Translations under genes and position numbers: made by a program
Assembly (NCBI RefSeq): GCF_024723735.1
Contig: NZ_JANQDU010000002.1
Location: 62,001-126,000, forward strand
Reading direction: 5' to 3'
Length of the DNA stretch: 64,000 nt
From: Frigidibacter sp. ROC022
GTDB taxonomy: Bacteria; Pseudomonadota; Alphaproteobacteria; Rhodobacterales; Rhodobacteraceae
Notes under the pieces: generated by a model
The model's input: only the letters and a program-made list of their open reading frames with translations
What the model was told of the DNA's origin: nothing
The model's database searches: none
Part shown: positions 1-8,912 of the stretch, piece after piece
How the letters are laid out: the number at the start of each line of letters is the position of its first letter
Position numbering within the stretch: position 1 is the first letter of the stretch

Positions 1-853
1 CGTGCGACCCGTCGTATCGGCTGGGTTCCGGCGGCGTCCAGCCCCTTGGCGCGGCCTTGGGACGGTAGATCTCGATCAGCAGCGGGTAGCAGCGGGCGGT
101 GTCGCTGGAATGCTCGGCACCGCAGTCGCCACCGGGGCAGGCCGAAAGGCCCAGCAGCAGGTCGATTTCGGCGAAGAACTCCAGGAAATCACCGGGACGG
201 ACCGGCGAAGCCTTCATGAAATACTGCCCGGTGTCGCGGCTGAAGCCGGTGCACATGAAGACGTTGAGCACGTCATGCACCAGCGGCTCGGCTTCGGCCG
301 GGCGCATCCCGGTCTCGGCGGCCAGCGCCCGCGTCAGGTTGGAATGGCAGCAATGGTGATAGTCGGTGCCTGACAGAAGCCGCCCGGTATAGGGATCGCA
401 ACGGGTGCCGATCACGTCATGCACGGCGCCGCCGAAGCGGTCGAACCCGTACCAGTCCAGCGTGTCCTCGGTGATCGTCGCCATCGGACGCAGATGCGGG
501 AAGCTGGACCACAGCCGGTCGCCGCCGGACAGATGGGTGCCGTGCAGCGCGCGCGTCTTGCCCGAATAGAACCGCTCGCCGAGATCGCCGGCATTCCAGA
601 GATTCAGATCGCCCACCTGCGGACCTTCGGTCGAGACGATGCGAAAGAACCAGCCCGCCGGAACCCGGGCGCAGGCGGCCTCGCGTGGCGGAACGGTGAC
701 GGTCTGTTCCAGAACCCAGCCTTGCCGGGCCGCACGCAGGCGCTCCAGCCCCGGATCGGGCAGGGTCTCGGGCGGGTAGCAGATCACCGGCGCACAGGCC
801 AGACGCTCGGCGGCGTCGGCGGGGGCGTCATGTTCGGGGGTCTGAGGTTTCAT
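1..853 (-). CDS. DUF1989 (urea carboxylase-associated) family protein, partial
   Basis: An open frame of 284 codons runs off the left edge without a stop, so the C-terminus is missing. I start it at the ATG at 853, preceded by GGAG at a good distance. The protein begins MKPQTPEHDAPADAAERL and carries hallmarks of the DUF1989 family: a PAGWFFRIV segment, GDLNLWN, the histidine/cysteine-rich HCCHSNLTRALA block around residue 180, and GGDCGAEHSSDTARCYPL near the end. Family members are often annotated as urea carboxylase-associated or aminomethyltransferase-associated proteins. The conserved His/Cys residues suggest metal binding, but I know of no settled reaction. It lies downstream of the helicase gene on the same strand, separated by a strong GC hairpin, and is probably transcribed separately. 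Confidence 0.85.
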   Translation of the reverse strand, partial: MKPQTPEHDAPADAAERLACAPVICYPPETLPDPGLERLRAARQGWVLEQTVTVPPREAACARVPAGWFFRIVSTEGPQVGDLNLWNAGDLGERFYSGKTRALHGTHLSGGDRLWSSFPHLRPMATITEDTLDWYGFDRFGGAVHDVIGTRCDPYTGRLLSGTDYHHCCHSNLTRALAAETGMRPAEAEPLVHDVLNVFMCTGFSRDTGQYFMKASPVRPGDFLEFFAEIDLLLGLSACPGGDCGAEHSSDTARCYPLLIEIYRPKAAPRGWTPPEPSRYDGSH

Positions 854-919
854 CGGAGCTCCAGGCAGATCGTCACGGATGTGACGCTAGCCGAGACGCC
901 GGAACTTGCAAGCGATGCG

Positions 920-943
920 CTTCGGGCCCTTGCGGGCCCGAAG
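920..943 (-). terminator. Hairpin between helicase and DUF1989 gene
   Basis: A perfect 10-bp inverted repeat (CTTCGGGCCC / GGGCCCGAAG) with a 4-nt loop lies 8 bp past the helicase stop codon. It has no clear U-tract on the minus strand, so it may be a GC-clamp terminator or a processing/stability hairpin. Confidence 0.5.
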
Positions 944-951
944 CCGGCTGC

Positions 952-2244
952 TCAGGCCGCGCCGACCGACGACCTGCGGCGCTGGCGATGCCGGGCCTTC
1001 GGCTTGGCGCTGCCGTTCGAGCCCTTGCCGCCACCCGCGCGGAACCCGCCCGACTTGAACCCGCCGCCACTGCGGCGACGCTGGTTCTGCACCGGCTTCT
1101 CGATCTGCGATCCGACCCAGGGCGTGCCGCCGATCACCGGCAGGGCATTGCCGATGGTCTTCTCGATGGCGCGGAACTCGTCCATCTCGGCCGGCGAGCA
1201 GAAGGCCACCGCGCGACCGTCCTTGCCGGCCCGCGCGGTGCGGCCGATGCGGTGCACATAGGCGTCCGGGACGTTCGGCAGATCGTAGTTGTAGACATGC
1301 CGCACATCCGGAATGTCGATCCCGCGCGCCGCCACATCCGTGGCCACCAGCACCCGCAACTCACCCGCCTTGAAAGCGGCAAGGGCGCGGTCGCGCTGCC
1401 CCTGGCTCTTGTTGCCGTGGATCGAGCCGGCGGCAAAGCCCCAGTCTTCCAGCAGCTTCTTCAGCTTCTCGGCGCCATGTTTGGTGCGCGAGAAGACCAG
1501 TGCCAGTTCGTCGCGGTGCTGGTCGAGATAGCTTTCCAGCAGCCTGGCCTTTTCGCCCTGGGCGACGAAATGCACCGATTGGTCGATCTTGTCGGCGGTC
1601 TTGCCGGGGGGCGAGACCTCGACCCGGATCGGGCTCTGCAGGTAACTGTTGGCAATCTCGGTGATCAGCTTCGGCATGGTGGCCGAAAACAGCATGGTCT
1701 GGCGCTCTTCGGGCAGCACCTTCACGATCCGGCGCAGCGCGTGGATGAACCCGAGGTCCAGCATCTGGTCGGCCTCGTCCAGCACCAGGAACCGGGTCTG
1801 GCCCAGCGAGATCGAGCCTCGGTCGAGATGGTCGATCAGACGGCCCGGCGTTGCCACCAGGATATCCAGACCGCGTTTCATCTTTTCGGCCTGCGGACGC
1901 AGCGAGGCGCCGCCGACCACGACCGCGGTCTTCAGCGGCGTGCCCTTGGTGAACACGCCGAGGCTGGCCTCGATCTGCTTGGCAAGTTCACGGGTCGGCG
2001 CCAGGATCAGCGCCCGGGCCGTGCCGGGGGCCGGCTTGCCGTGCAGTTTCGACAGTTCCTGGATGATCGGCAGGCCGAAGGCCAGGGTCTTGCCGGTGCC
2101 GGTCTGGGCCAGGCCCATCACGTCGCGGCCGGCGAAGACATGCGGTATGCCCTTCCACTGGATCGGGGTCGGCTCGGTATGGCCGATCTCGGCCAGGCGG
2201 GCCAGGATCCGGTCGGACAGGCCAAGGGTTTTGAAGTCAGACAT
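952..2244 (-). CDS. rhlE: DEAD-box ATP-dependent RNA helicase, RhlE type
   Basis: 430 residues. The start at 2244 (MSDFKTLGLSD) fits the family better than an upstream in-frame start at 2337, which would add 31 non-conserved residues. All superfamily 2 DEAD-box motifs are visible in order: Q motif (GHTEPTPIQ), motif I (AQTGTGKT), Ia (PTRELA), TPGR, motif II (DEAD within VLDEADQMLDLGF), motif III (SAT), and motif VI (HRIGRTARAG). The C-terminal 50 residues form a Gly/Arg/Lys-rich basic tail, as in RhlE-type helicases that remodel structured RNA in ribosome assembly, cold response and RNA decay. It is cytoplasmic. A 388-bp gene-free leader precedes it. RhlE is the best subfamily guess; other DEAD-box subfamilies are less likely. 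Confidence 0.93.
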   Translation of the reverse strand: MSDFKTLGLSDRILARLAEIGHTEPTPIQWKGIPHVFAGRDVMGLAQTGTGKTLAFGLPIIQELSKLHGKPAPGTARALILAPTRELAKQIEASLGVFTKGTPLKTAVVVGGASLRPQAEKMKRGLDILVATPGRLIDHLDRGSISLGQTRFLVLDEADQMLDLGFIHALRRIVKVLPEERQTMLFSATMPKLITEIANSYLQSPIRVEVSPPGKTADKIDQSVHFVAQGEKARLLESYLDQHRDELALVFSRTKHGAEKLKKLLEDWGFAAGSIHGNKSQGQRDRALAAFKAGELRVLVATDVAARGIDIPDVRHVYNYDLPNVPDAYVHRIGRTARAGKDGRAVAFCSPAEMDEFRAIEKTIGNALPVIGGTPWVGSQIEKPVQNQRRRSGGGFKSGGFRAGGGKGSNGSAKPKARHRQRRRSSVGAA

Positions 2245-2632
2245 CAATATTCTTTCGATCGGGCCGGCAGAACCGGCGCGAATACGGACCGTCCCGGCGG
2301 ACCCGCGGGAATCGCAGAGTGCCGGACGGCAGCGCAATAGGGCGGCCAGCTCTGGCAGCGGAACCGGATTGTTCCAATACCGTCAGGCCGTCGGACCCCT
2401 GCGTGATCGTGGGAACCTCGTAAGAGGCCGCATGTTGCGGCCTTCGTCCCGCCCGGGAGCTGTGATTGCACAGAACCGCCTGCTCACGCGGCAGGGGGCG
2501 GGGACAGCCATCACATCGGGGTTCCGGGGGAATAAGTCAAGGGAAGAATTGCTGCACCAGCAAAGAGGGCGGCCCGGGCGGGGCCCGGCCAAGGCGACGG
2601 GTCGGTGCAGCGCCCCGGCCGCGGGCCGGGCG
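2245..2632. other. Gene-free region upstream of the helicase
   Basis: No convincing ORF or tRNA is seen. The region holds the helicase promoter and long leader. A perfect 8-bp stem with a 3-nt loop (AGGCCGCA-TGT-TGCGGCCT) lies at 2425-2443. It could be the terminator of the upstream minus-strand unit or a structure in the helicase 5' UTR. DEAD-box helicase leaders are often long and regulatory, but nothing here proves that. Confidence 0.4.
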
Positions 2633-2803
2633 TCAGATGGTCGGAAAGCGCTGTTCCAGCCAGCACAGCCCGGACGGCGCAGGCAGCGTCCGTTCAGTCT
2701 CCTCGGGCTGCAACGGGCCGGCGCTGCGCTCGATCAGATAGCGCAGAGTCGCCAAGTCGGCCTTGGTCAGGCGCGGCGGCGGAAGCGGAACAGGGTGAGA
2801 CAT
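2633..2803 (-). CDS. Small hypothetical protein (56 aa)
   Basis: The ATG at 2803 is preceded by AGGAGG with a 7-nt spacer, one of the best ribosome binding sites in the window, which argues that this small gene is real. The product starts MSHPVPLPPPRLTKADLA and has a predicted helix (LTKADLATLRYLIERSAG) followed by a Glu/Pro-rich stretch and a tryptophan near the end. There is no signal peptide or membrane segment. I do not recognise a family. It lies 108 bp downstream of sdhB in the same direction and could be co-transcribed with the sdh operon. Confidence 0.55.
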   Translation of the reverse strand: MSHPVPLPPPRLTKADLATLRYLIERSAGPLQPEETERTLPAPSGLCWLEQRFPTI

Positions 2804-2911
2804 GAGACATCCTCCTGCTCCCAATATGCGTGTCGATCCGGGCGGCGCTAAGTCAGGTATTCCGCATCCATGCGGTCGGAATACCCGACCTTCGCCACGA
2901 TTGCGCCGGTC

Positions 2912-3691
2912 TCAGACGACCCGATCGACCATCATCCGCTTGATGTCGGCAATCGCCTTGGCCGGATTGAGACCCTTGGGGCAGGTCTTGGTGCAGTTCA
3001 TGATCGTGTGGCAGCGATAGAGCTTGAACGGGTCTTCCAGCTCGTCCAGACGTTCACCCGTGGCCTCGTCGCGGCTGTCGACGATCCAGCGATAGGCATG
3101 CAGAAGCGCCGCCGGGCCGAGGTATTTGTCGCCGTTCCACCAATAGCTCGGGCAGGCGGTGGAGCAGCTGGCGCACATGACGCATTCGTAAAGCCCGTCG
3201 AGTTTCTTGCGGTCCTCGATCGACTGCCGCCACTCCTTCGCCGGCCGGTTGGTCTTGGTTTCCAGCCAGGGCATGATGCTGGCATGCTGGGCATAGAAAT
3301 GGGTCAGGTCGGGCACCAGATCCTTGACCACCGGCATGTGCGGCAGCGGGTAGATCTTCACGTCACCCTTGATCTGGTCCAGCCCGTAGATGCAGGCCAG
3401 CGTGTTGCCGCCGTCGATGTTCATCGCGCAGGACCCGCAGATCCCTTCGCGGCAGGAGCGCCGGAAGGTCAGGGTCGGGTCGATCTCGGTCTTGATCTTG
3501 ATCAGCGCGTCCAGGACCATCGGGCCGCAGGTGTCGAGATCGACGAAATAGGTGTCTACCCTGGGGTTTTCGCCGTCGTCCGGAGACCAGCGATAGATCT
3601 TGAAGGTCTTCAGATTGGTGGCGCCGGCCGGTTTGGGCCAGGTCTTGCCGACCCGGATGCGGCTGTTCTTCGGCAGAGTGAATTCGACCAT
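2912..3691 (-). CDS. sdhB: Succinate dehydrogenase iron-sulfur subunit
   Basis: 259 residues, the normal alphaproteobacterial length. This is the Fe-S subunit of complex II, passing electrons from the SdhA flavin to ubiquinone at the membrane. The N-terminal plant-type ferredoxin domain carries the 2Fe-2S motif (CREGICGSC followed by a downstream CIYGLDQ). The C-terminal domain carries the two cysteine clusters for the 4Fe-4S and 3Fe-4S centres ([16 protein letters not shown], then [17 protein letters not shown]). It is the last sdh gene of the operon, one base past the DUF3052 gene, and is separated from sdhA by three unrelated small genes. Confidence 0.98.
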   Translation of the reverse strand: MVEFTLPKNSRIRVGKTWPKPAGATNLKTFKIYRWSPDDGENPRVDTYFVDLDTCGPMVLDALIKIKTEIDPTLTFRRSCREGICGSCAMNIDGGNTLACIYGLDQIKGDVKIYPLPHMPVVKDLVPDLTHFYAQHASIMPWLETKTNRPAKEWRQSIEDRKKLDGLYECVMCASCSTACPSYWWNGDKYLGPAALLHAYRWIVDSRDEATGERLDELEDPFKLYRCHTIMNCTKTCPKGLNPAKAIADIKRMMVDRVV

Positions 3692-3692
3692 C

Positions 3693-4133
3693 TCAGAGCC
3701 CTTTCGCGTGTTCGTCCCGCAGATGCTTGCGGATCATCAGTTTCAGTCCGGACCAGACCTCGTCCACGGCGCAGACCTTGACATCGACCAGGATGTCGGA
3801 GAGCGCCCGGGCGCGGATCACGTCCTCGGTCACGTCGGTTTCGACCTTCGAGGCCCTCTTGGGCCAAGAGACCCAGAAGCTGCCCCCCGGCGCCATCCGG
3901 GCCCGCAACGCCGGCGTCGCGGCGTCCAGCTCGGCGGCGGAATCGGTGAAGAGGTGGATGTAGTCCAGCCCCGCACCTTCGATCCCTCGCCAGTCCGGCA
4001 CCGTCTGCAGATCCCGGAACGCCGCCGCGCGGGTCAGGTCGTCCAGGCCCTCGGGCAGCCCGGCAAAGGCCACCGCCAGGCCCTCCTTCAGGCCCAGCTT
4101 CCGGGCCAGGGGGGTGCCGGAATAGCCGCTCAT
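3693..4133 (-). CDS. DUF3052 family protein
   Basis: 146 residues from the ATG at 4133 ([18 protein letters not shown]). This start overlaps the stop of the preceding lipoprotein gene by one base (TGATG), a sign of translational coupling, and matches the conserved family N-terminus; the in-frame upstream start at 4187 would lie inside the neighbour. The pattern [13 protein letters not shown] at the N-terminus, then [19 protein letters not shown] and SGLKLMIRK, is typical of DUF3052. These small cytoplasmic alpha/beta proteins have no established function. The gene sits directly before sdhB within the sdh operon. Confidence 0.85.
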   Translation of the reverse strand: MSGYSGTPLARKLGLKEGLAVAFAGLPEGLDDLTRAAAFRDLQTVPDWRGIEGAGLDYIHLFTDSAAELDAATPALRARMAPGGSFWVSWPKRASKVETDVTEDVIRARALSDILVDVKVCAVDEVWSGLKLMIRKHLRDEHAKGL

Positions 4134-4423
4134 CAGCCCAGATCCAGCGGCCGGATCGGCCCCTGACCCGATTTTTCGCGGACACATTGGTCATAGACGT
4201 CATAGGGGTCGCGCCCCTGAAGATAGTCCGACGAGACACTCAGTTCGCCGCCGACCACCGGCCCGCTCTTGGCGGTGGAGACGCCGACATAATAGCTTCC
4301 ATGCACGCCCGTGGCGGCCCGCGCACGCTCTTCGCAGACACGCGCGGCGGCGGCGGGCGACATCGGGCCGCAGGCGGTCAGCGTCAGGGTTCCCAGCACG
4401 GCAAGGATCGAGGCTCGGGTCAT
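4133..4423 (-). CDS. Small lipoprotein of unknown function
   Basis: 96 residues. The N-terminus MTRASILAVLGTLTLTACGP is a lipoprotein signal peptide with lipobox LTAC; the mature protein would be anchored through Cys18. Four more residues of interest are Cys30, the Tyr pair in GSYYVGVS, and a Cys near DQCVREK, which could form a disulfide in the periplasm. It overlaps the upstream fkbM gene by ATGA (4420-4423) and the downstream DUF3052 gene by one base, so it is part of the sdh operon. No known family recognised. Confidence 0.75.
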   Translation of the reverse strand: MTRASILAVLGTLTLTACGPMSPAAAARVCEERARAATGVHGSYYVGVSTAKSGPVVGGELSVSSDYLQGRDPYDVYDQCVREKSGQGPIRPLDLG

Positions 4424-5127
4424 GCGGCAATGCCTTCTTGCTGAGGCCAGCGCGTGAACAGCATGTCCATGTGGCGCGGCATGTCATGGTCGGGCGGAGC
4501 CATCGCAAGCACGTCGCGCAGTTCCAGCCCGGCTTCCGCCAGCCGCGCGATCAGGGCACTGGGCAGCGGCGTCTCGGCAAAGCGGCGGCTGACCGAAACC
4601 TCGGCGACCACGAAGACGCAGCGTCGCAGCGTCTCGCCGGCCCCGTCCAGCACCTCGGCCTCATGGCCTTCGGTATCGATCTTCAGCCCGACGCTGCCGG
4701 GCCGGTCGGCCATGATCTCGTCCAGGCGGCGCACCGGCACCCGGCGCTGCTCGGTCCAGCTCGACCAGTTGCGCGAACCATCGACCCGCCTGTGGAACCC
4801 CGACAGATTGCCGCCGCCGCCGTTGGCCTTGTGGGTCACGGTCAGGTCCATCTCGCCATCTTCCGATCCAAGGGCCACCGCCAGGAATTCGTGCCCCGGC
4901 GGCGCGATCGGTGCCACCAGTTCGGCGCTTTCGCTCAGCGGGTCGATCAGCAGGAATTGCGCCCCCTCGAAGGCCCGATACAGCCAGCCGGTGCCGTCGT
5001 AGACGCCGACATCGACAACGATGTCGGGGGAGAAGCCGAAACGGCGCATGTAGTGCACCGTCTGCTTGATCCGCACCGGTTTCAGCCCGGTCCCCTTCAA
5101 CGCTGCCCTGGCTTGCGGATTGGCCAT
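4420..5127 (-). CDS. FkbM family SAM-dependent methyltransferase
   Basis: 235 residues. A SAM-binding Rossmann fold is shown by VVDVGVYDGTGWLYRAF (motif I) near residue 37 and by the FkbM signature LKIDTEGHEAEVLDG in the C-terminal half. FkbM-type enzymes O-methylate sugars and polyketides; the substrate here is unknown. The start at 5127 lies 7 bp after the sdhA stop, and the 3' end overlaps the lipoprotein gene by ATGA, so it is embedded in the sdh operon between sdhA and sdhB. That location is odd for a methyltransferase usually found in polysaccharide or secondary-metabolite loci. Confidence 0.88.
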   Translation of the reverse strand: MANPQARAALKGTGLKPVRIKQTVHYMRRFGFSPDIVVDVGVYDGTGWLYRAFEGAQFLLIDPLSESAELVAPIAPPGHEFLAVALGSEDGEMDLTVTHKANGGGGNLSGFHRRVDGSRNWSSWTEQRRVPVRRLDEIMADRPGSVGLKIDTEGHEAEVLDGAGETLRRCVFVVAEVSVSRRFAETPLPSALIARLAEAGLELRDVLAMAPPDHDMPRHMDMLFTRWPQQEGIAA

Positions 5128-5134
5128 GGCGCCC

Positions 5135-6937
5135 TCAGTAGACCCGGGCTTTCGGGGCGATCTTCTTGAGCGCGATGCCGCCCTCGGCCTCGGCCGTCAG
5201 CGGTTCCAGATGCACCGGGCGATAGCTCAGATCGACCTTGTTGCCGTTCACCCGGGTCAGCGAATGCTTGCGCCAGTTCTTGTCGTCGCGCTCCGGGTAA
5301 TCCTCGTGCGCATGGGCGCCGCGGCTTTCCTTGCGCGCCTCGGCGCCGACGATGGTGGCCAGCGCGTTCGGCATCAGGTTGGTCAGTTCCAGCGTCTCCA
5401 TCAGATCGCTGTTCCAGACCAGGCTGCGGTCGGTGATGCCGAGATCGGAGATCTTGCCGGCAATCGCGGTCATCGCCTTGACACCTTCGGCCAGGCTCTT
5501 GTCGGTGCGGAACACCGCCGCATCGGCCTGCATCGCCTTCTGCATCTCCAGCCGCAGTTCGGCGGTCGGCACCGGCCCCTTGGCGTGGCGCAGCCGGTCG
5601 AACCGGTCCAGCGCCGCATCGACGCTGGCGGTGTTGGTCGCCGGAACCGGGCTGGCCGGGTCGATCACCTCCCGCGCCTTGATCGCCGCGGCGCGGCCGA
5701 AGACCACCAGGTCGATCAGCGAGTTCGAGCCCAGCCGGTTGGCGCCATGCACGCTGGCACAGCCGGCCTCGCCCACTGCCATCAGCCCGGGCTGGATCGC
5801 GTCGGGGTCGTCCTTGGTCGGGTTCAGCACCTCGCCCCAGTAGTTCGTCGGGATGCCGCCCATGTTGTAATGCACCGTGGGCAGCACCGGGATCGGTTCC
5901 TTGGTCAGATCGACGCCGGCGAAAATCCGGGCACTCTCGGAAATGCCGGGCAACCGCAACGCCAGCGTTTCCGGAGGAATGTGGCTGAGGTTGAGGTGCA
6001 GGTGATCCTTGTTGGGACCGACGCCGCGGCCTTCGCGGATCTCGATCGTCATGCAGCGCGAGACGACATCGCGGCTGGCCAGGTCCTTGTAGGTCGGGGC
6101 GTAGCGTTCCATGAACCGCTCGCCTTCCGAGTTGGTCAGATAGCCGCCCTCGCCCCGCGCACCCTCGGTGATCAGGCAGCCGGCGCCGTAGATGCCGGTG
6201 GGGTGGAACTGGACGAACTCCATGTCCTGCAGGGGCAGCCCGGCCCGCGCCACCATGCCGCCACCGTCGCCGGTGCAGGTATGGGCGCTGGTGGCCGAGA
6301 AGAACGCCCGGCCATAGCCGCCGGTGGCCAGTACGACCATCTTGGCGTTGAAGACATGCATCGTGCCGTCATCGAGCTTCCAGGCCACGACACCGGTGCA
6401 GACCCCGTCCGTCATGATCAGGTCGATGGCGAAATACTCGATGTAGAACTCGGCCTTCTGCTTCAGGCTCTGGCCATAGAGCGTGTGCAGGATGGCGTGG
6501 CCGGTGCGGTCGGCGGCGGCGCAGGTGCGCTGCACCGGCGGGCCTTCGCCGAATTCGGTGGTATGGCCGCCGAAGGGCCGCTGATAGATCCTGCCGTCTT
6601 CGGTGCGGCTGAACGGAACGCCGTAATGCTCCAGCTCGTAGACCGCCTTGGGCGCCTCGCGGGTCAGGTATTCCATGGCGTCCATGTCGCCCAGCCAGTC
6701 GCTGCCCTTGACGGTGTCATACATGTGCCACTGCCAGTTGTCGGGCCCCATGTTCGACAGGCTGGCGGCGATACCGCCCTGCGCCGCGACGGTGTGGCTG
6801 CGGGTCGGAAAGACCTTGGTGATGCAGGCGGTGCGCAGCCCCTGCTCGGCCATTCCCAGGGTGGCCCGCAGGCCAGAACCGCCGGCGCCGACCACGACCA
6901 CATCGTAGTCGTGGGTCTCGTATTCATATGCCGCCAT
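5135..6937 (-). CDS. sdhA: Succinate dehydrogenase flavoprotein subunit
   Basis: 600 residues, full length. This catalytic subunit of complex II oxidises succinate to fumarate with covalently bound FAD. The N-terminal dinucleotide motif [14 protein letters not shown], the flavinylation histidine in [10 protein letters not shown], the substrate-binding and active-site segments [12 protein letters not shown] and [15 protein letters not shown], and the C-terminal [15 protein letters not shown] are all present. It lies 9 bp after sdhD in the sdhCDA core of the operon. Confidence 0.98.
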   Translation of the reverse strand: MAAYEYETHDYDVVVVGAGGSGLRATLGMAEQGLRTACITKVFPTRSHTVAAQGGIAASLSNMGPDNWQWHMYDTVKGSDWLGDMDAMEYLTREAPKAVYELEHYGVPFSRTEDGRIYQRPFGGHTTEFGEGPPVQRTCAAADRTGHAILHTLYGQSLKQKAEFYIEYFAIDLIMTDGVCTGVVAWKLDDGTMHVFNAKMVVLATGGYGRAFFSATSAHTCTGDGGGMVARAGLPLQDMEFVQFHPTGIYGAGCLITEGARGEGGYLTNSEGERFMERYAPTYKDLASRDVVSRCMTIEIREGRGVGPNKDHLHLNLSHIPPETLALRLPGISESARIFAGVDLTKEPIPVLPTVHYNMGGIPTNYWGEVLNPTKDDPDAIQPGLMAVGEAGCASVHGANRLGSNSLIDLVVFGRAAAIKAREVIDPASPVPATNTASVDAALDRFDRLRHAKGPVPTAELRLEMQKAMQADAAVFRTDKSLAEGVKAMTAIAGKISDLGITDRSLVWNSDLMETLELTNLMPNALATIVGAEARKESRGAHAHEDYPERDDKNWRKHSLTRVNGNKVDLSYRPVHLEPLTAEAEGGIALKKIAPKARVY

Positions 6938-6946
6938 GTCGTTCCC

Positions 6947-7318
6947 TCAGAGCGCGATGCGGGCAAGGGCATAGAGCCCGACCGCCATCACCAGATAGGC
7001 GAGCCCGATCGCCAGGATGAACAGGCCCTTGCGCAGCGACCCGCGCCAGTAGTCCGAGACCAGCATATAGGCCCCGCGCCAGAAGTGGTTCATGCCGACG
7101 ACCAGGACCAGCGCGGTGAGGATCGCCATGAACGGGTTCGAAAAGGCCTCGATCACCTCGGCCCGGGTGCCGCCCATGGCACGGCCGAAGAGCACCAGGA
7201 AGATCGGCACCAGGCAGGCCAGCGTCACCGACGTGACGGTCATGTACCAATGGTGGTCGGTGCCGTGGCCGGAAGCCCCCTTGCCCTCGGCCCGTTTGCG
7301 GTCGGTCAGATAGCGCAT
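6947..7318 (-). CDS. sdhD: Succinate dehydrogenase membrane anchor subunit
   Basis: 123 residues with three predicted transmembrane helices (around residues 27-48, 62-85 and 97-120). This is the small hydrophobic anchor that with SdhC binds heme b and ubiquinone. The N-terminus MRYLTDRKRAEGKGASGHGTDHHW is the usual alphaproteobacterial form with a conserved His-rich stretch, and GMNHFWRGAYMLVSDYWRG contains the conserved heme/quinone-region residues. It follows sdhC by 13 bp. Confidence 0.95.
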   Translation of the reverse strand: MRYLTDRKRAEGKGASGHGTDHHWYMTVTSVTLACLVPIFLVLFGRAMGGTRAEVIEAFSNPFMAILTALVLVVGMNHFWRGAYMLVSDYWRGSLRKGLFILAIGLAYLVMAVGLYALARIAL

Positions 7319-7331
7319 TGTCTTGCCTCCC

Positions 7332-7715
7332 TCAGACCAGGAACAGGGTGATGACGGTCAGAACGACCGAACCGATGACACAGGCCCAGCCCAGCTTTTC
7401 CGCCGTGGGCAGGTCCAGCCCGTGACCCGCGTCCCACCACAGATGCCGGAGCCCGGCGAGGTAGTGATACCAGACCGCCCAGAGGCTGAGGGTGAAGACC
7501 AGATCGCCGAACCAGCCGGTGACAACCGCATCGGCGGTGGCGAAGGCGGCGTCCGAGGTCGCCGCGGCGGCCAGCCACCAGACCCCGAGCGCGAAGGCAA
7601 CCAGAAGCGCGTTGCCGGTCAACCGGGTCAGGATCGACGACATCGAGGTAATCTGCGGGCGATAGATTTGCAGGTGCGGCGAAAGCGGTCTCTCGACCGT
7701 CGTGACATCATCCAT
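7332..7715 (-). CDS. sdhC: Succinate dehydrogenase cytochrome b556 subunit
   Basis: 127 residues. It begins with the family signature RPLSPHLQIYRPQITSMSS followed by three hydrophobic helices; the heme-ligand region HYLAGLRHLWWDAGHGLDL is present. It is the first gene of the sdh operon. The 171-bp gap to the mch stop contains the promoter and a striking twin-palindrome operator at 7851-7883. Confidence 0.96.
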   Translation of the reverse strand: MDDVTTVERPLSPHLQIYRPQITSMSSILTRLTGNALLVAFALGVWWLAAAATSDAAFATADAVVTGWFGDLVFTLSLWAVWYHYLAGLRHLWWDAGHGLDLPTAEKLGWACVIGSVVLTVITLFLV

Positions 7716-7850
7716 GCGTGACTCCTTTCCGGCGCTGGCGGCGCTGCAGCCGACCTATTGATCCGGTGATAGCAAATATTCGCCCCGAGTCCACGCGGCA
7801 TCAGCGCTAACATGGCGCGGCGAAGTGCCACCGTGGTCGATTTCCGGCTT

Positions 7851-7883
7851 TCGTGATCACAGTTTTCGGCACCGTGATCACGA
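7851..7883. promoter_or_regulatory. Twin-palindrome operator upstream of sdhC
   Basis: Two copies of the 8-bp palindrome GTGATCAC stand at 7853-7860 and 7874-7881, 21 bp apart centre to centre (two helical turns), giving a 10-bp inverted repeat overall (TCGTGATCAC / GTGATCACGA). The site is 136 bp upstream of the sdhC start and ends 3 bp short of the mch stop. An almost identical site with the same 21-bp phasing precedes sucC. The arrangement fits two dimers binding the same DNA face; the GT-N4-AC core is of a type used by GntR/FadR-family regulators (inference). Confidence 0.75.
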
Positions 7884-7886
7884 GTA

Positions 7887-8912
7887 TTACATCGGGACCA
7901 GCGCCCAATAGTCGAGGTCGAGCAGCACCTCGGGCAGGTATCGGCCCGAAGCGTCGCGCAACGCCCCGGCGGCGCCGGTGGTGGCGACCAGCCGCAGCCG
8001 CAATGCGCCGACGCCCGGCGCCGGGGTCTCGGCCCGGTCCAGAACCTCGCTCCAGGCCCGCACCGTCATCCCGGCAAAGGCCGGATTGGCATGAGCGCCG
8101 CCGTTGATCGCCACCATCATTTGCGCATTGGCCAGCCCGTTGAAGCTCAGGGCCCGGGCCAGGCTGATGATGTGGCCGCCATAGATCAGCCGCTTGCCGT
8201 CGGGCCGCTGAGTGGCGTCGAAATGCACCTTGGCGGTGTTCTGCCACAGCCGGGTGGCCATCATGTGCTCGGCCTCGCTCAGCGTCACGCCATCGACATG
8301 GTCGATCACCTCGCCGATCTGGTAATCGGCCCAGCGATGCGGTTCCCCGGCCAGGCCGAAATCATAGCGGCTGAAGTCCAGCCCTCGCGGGATCACCAGG
8401 GTCTTCGGCGCCACGGTGGCCGCCAGCTCCGGAACCACGGTTTCCGGCGCCGGCGCCTCTGCATCGCGCTTGCGCACCATGACCCAGCGGACATAGTCCA
8501 TCACCGTCTCGCCATGCTGGTTGCGCCCGGTGGTGCGGACCCAGACCACGCCGGTCTTGCCGCTGGAGTTCTGCTTGACCCCGATCACCTCCGACTCCGA
8601 GGTCAGCGTGTCTCCGGGCCAGAGCGGCATCCGCCAACGGCCCTCGGCGTAGCCCAGGTTGGCAACCGCGTTCAGCGAGACATCCGGAACGGTCTTGCCG
8701 AAGACGACATGGAAGGTCACCAGATCGTCCAGGGGGCTGAACGGCAGGCCGCAGCTCTTGGCGAATTCATCCGAAGAGTGCAGCGCGTGCCGGGCCGGGT
8801 AGAGCGCGTGGTAAAGCGCCCGCTCGCCCATCTTCACGGTGCGCGGCACTGCGTGGCGGATCACCTCTCCAACCCGGTAGTCCTCGAAGAAGCGGCCCGC
8901 CGTGGTCTTCAT
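7887..8912 (-). CDS. mch: Mesaconyl-CoA hydratase (beta-methylmalyl-CoA dehydratase)
   Basis: 341 residues with two MaoC/hotdog domains, the size and layout of Mch from the ethylmalonyl-CoA pathway. It interconverts mesaconyl-C1-CoA and beta-methylmalyl-CoA during acetyl-CoA assimilation. The start is at MKTTAGRFFEDYRVGEVIRH; characteristic segments are SPLDDLVTFHVVFGKTVPDVS in the first domain and AEHMMATRLWQNTAKVHFD plus GKRLIYGGHIISLARALSFNGL in the second. The start overlaps the DUF1737 gene stop by ATGA. As I recall from Rhodobacter sphaeroides, mch sits next to sdhC and near the malyl-CoA thioesterase gene, as here, which supports the call. Confidence 0.93.
   Translation of the reverse strand: MKTTAGRFFEDYRVGEVIRHAVPRTVKMGERALYHALYPARHALHSSDEFAKSCGLPFSPLDDLVTFHVVFGKTVPDVSLNAVANLGYAEGRWRMPLWPGDTLTSESEVIGVKQNSSGKTGVVWVRTTGRNQHGETVMDYVRWVMVRKRDAEAPAPETVVPELAATVAPKTLVIPRGLDFSRYDFGLAGEPHRWADYQIGEVIDHVDGVTLSEAEHMMATRLWQNTAKVHFDATQRPDGKRLIYGGHIISLARALSFNGLANAQMMVAINGGAHANPAFAGMTVRAWSEVLDRAETPAPGVGALRLRLVATTGAAGALRDASGRYLPEVLLDLDYWALVPM

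Noticed and set aside
7851-7883. Reading the GTGATCAC inverted repeat as the mch terminator
   Set aside because: Each arm is itself a palindrome, no U-tract follows, and the same arrangement occurs upstream of sucC where no such terminator role fits as well; an operator is more likely.
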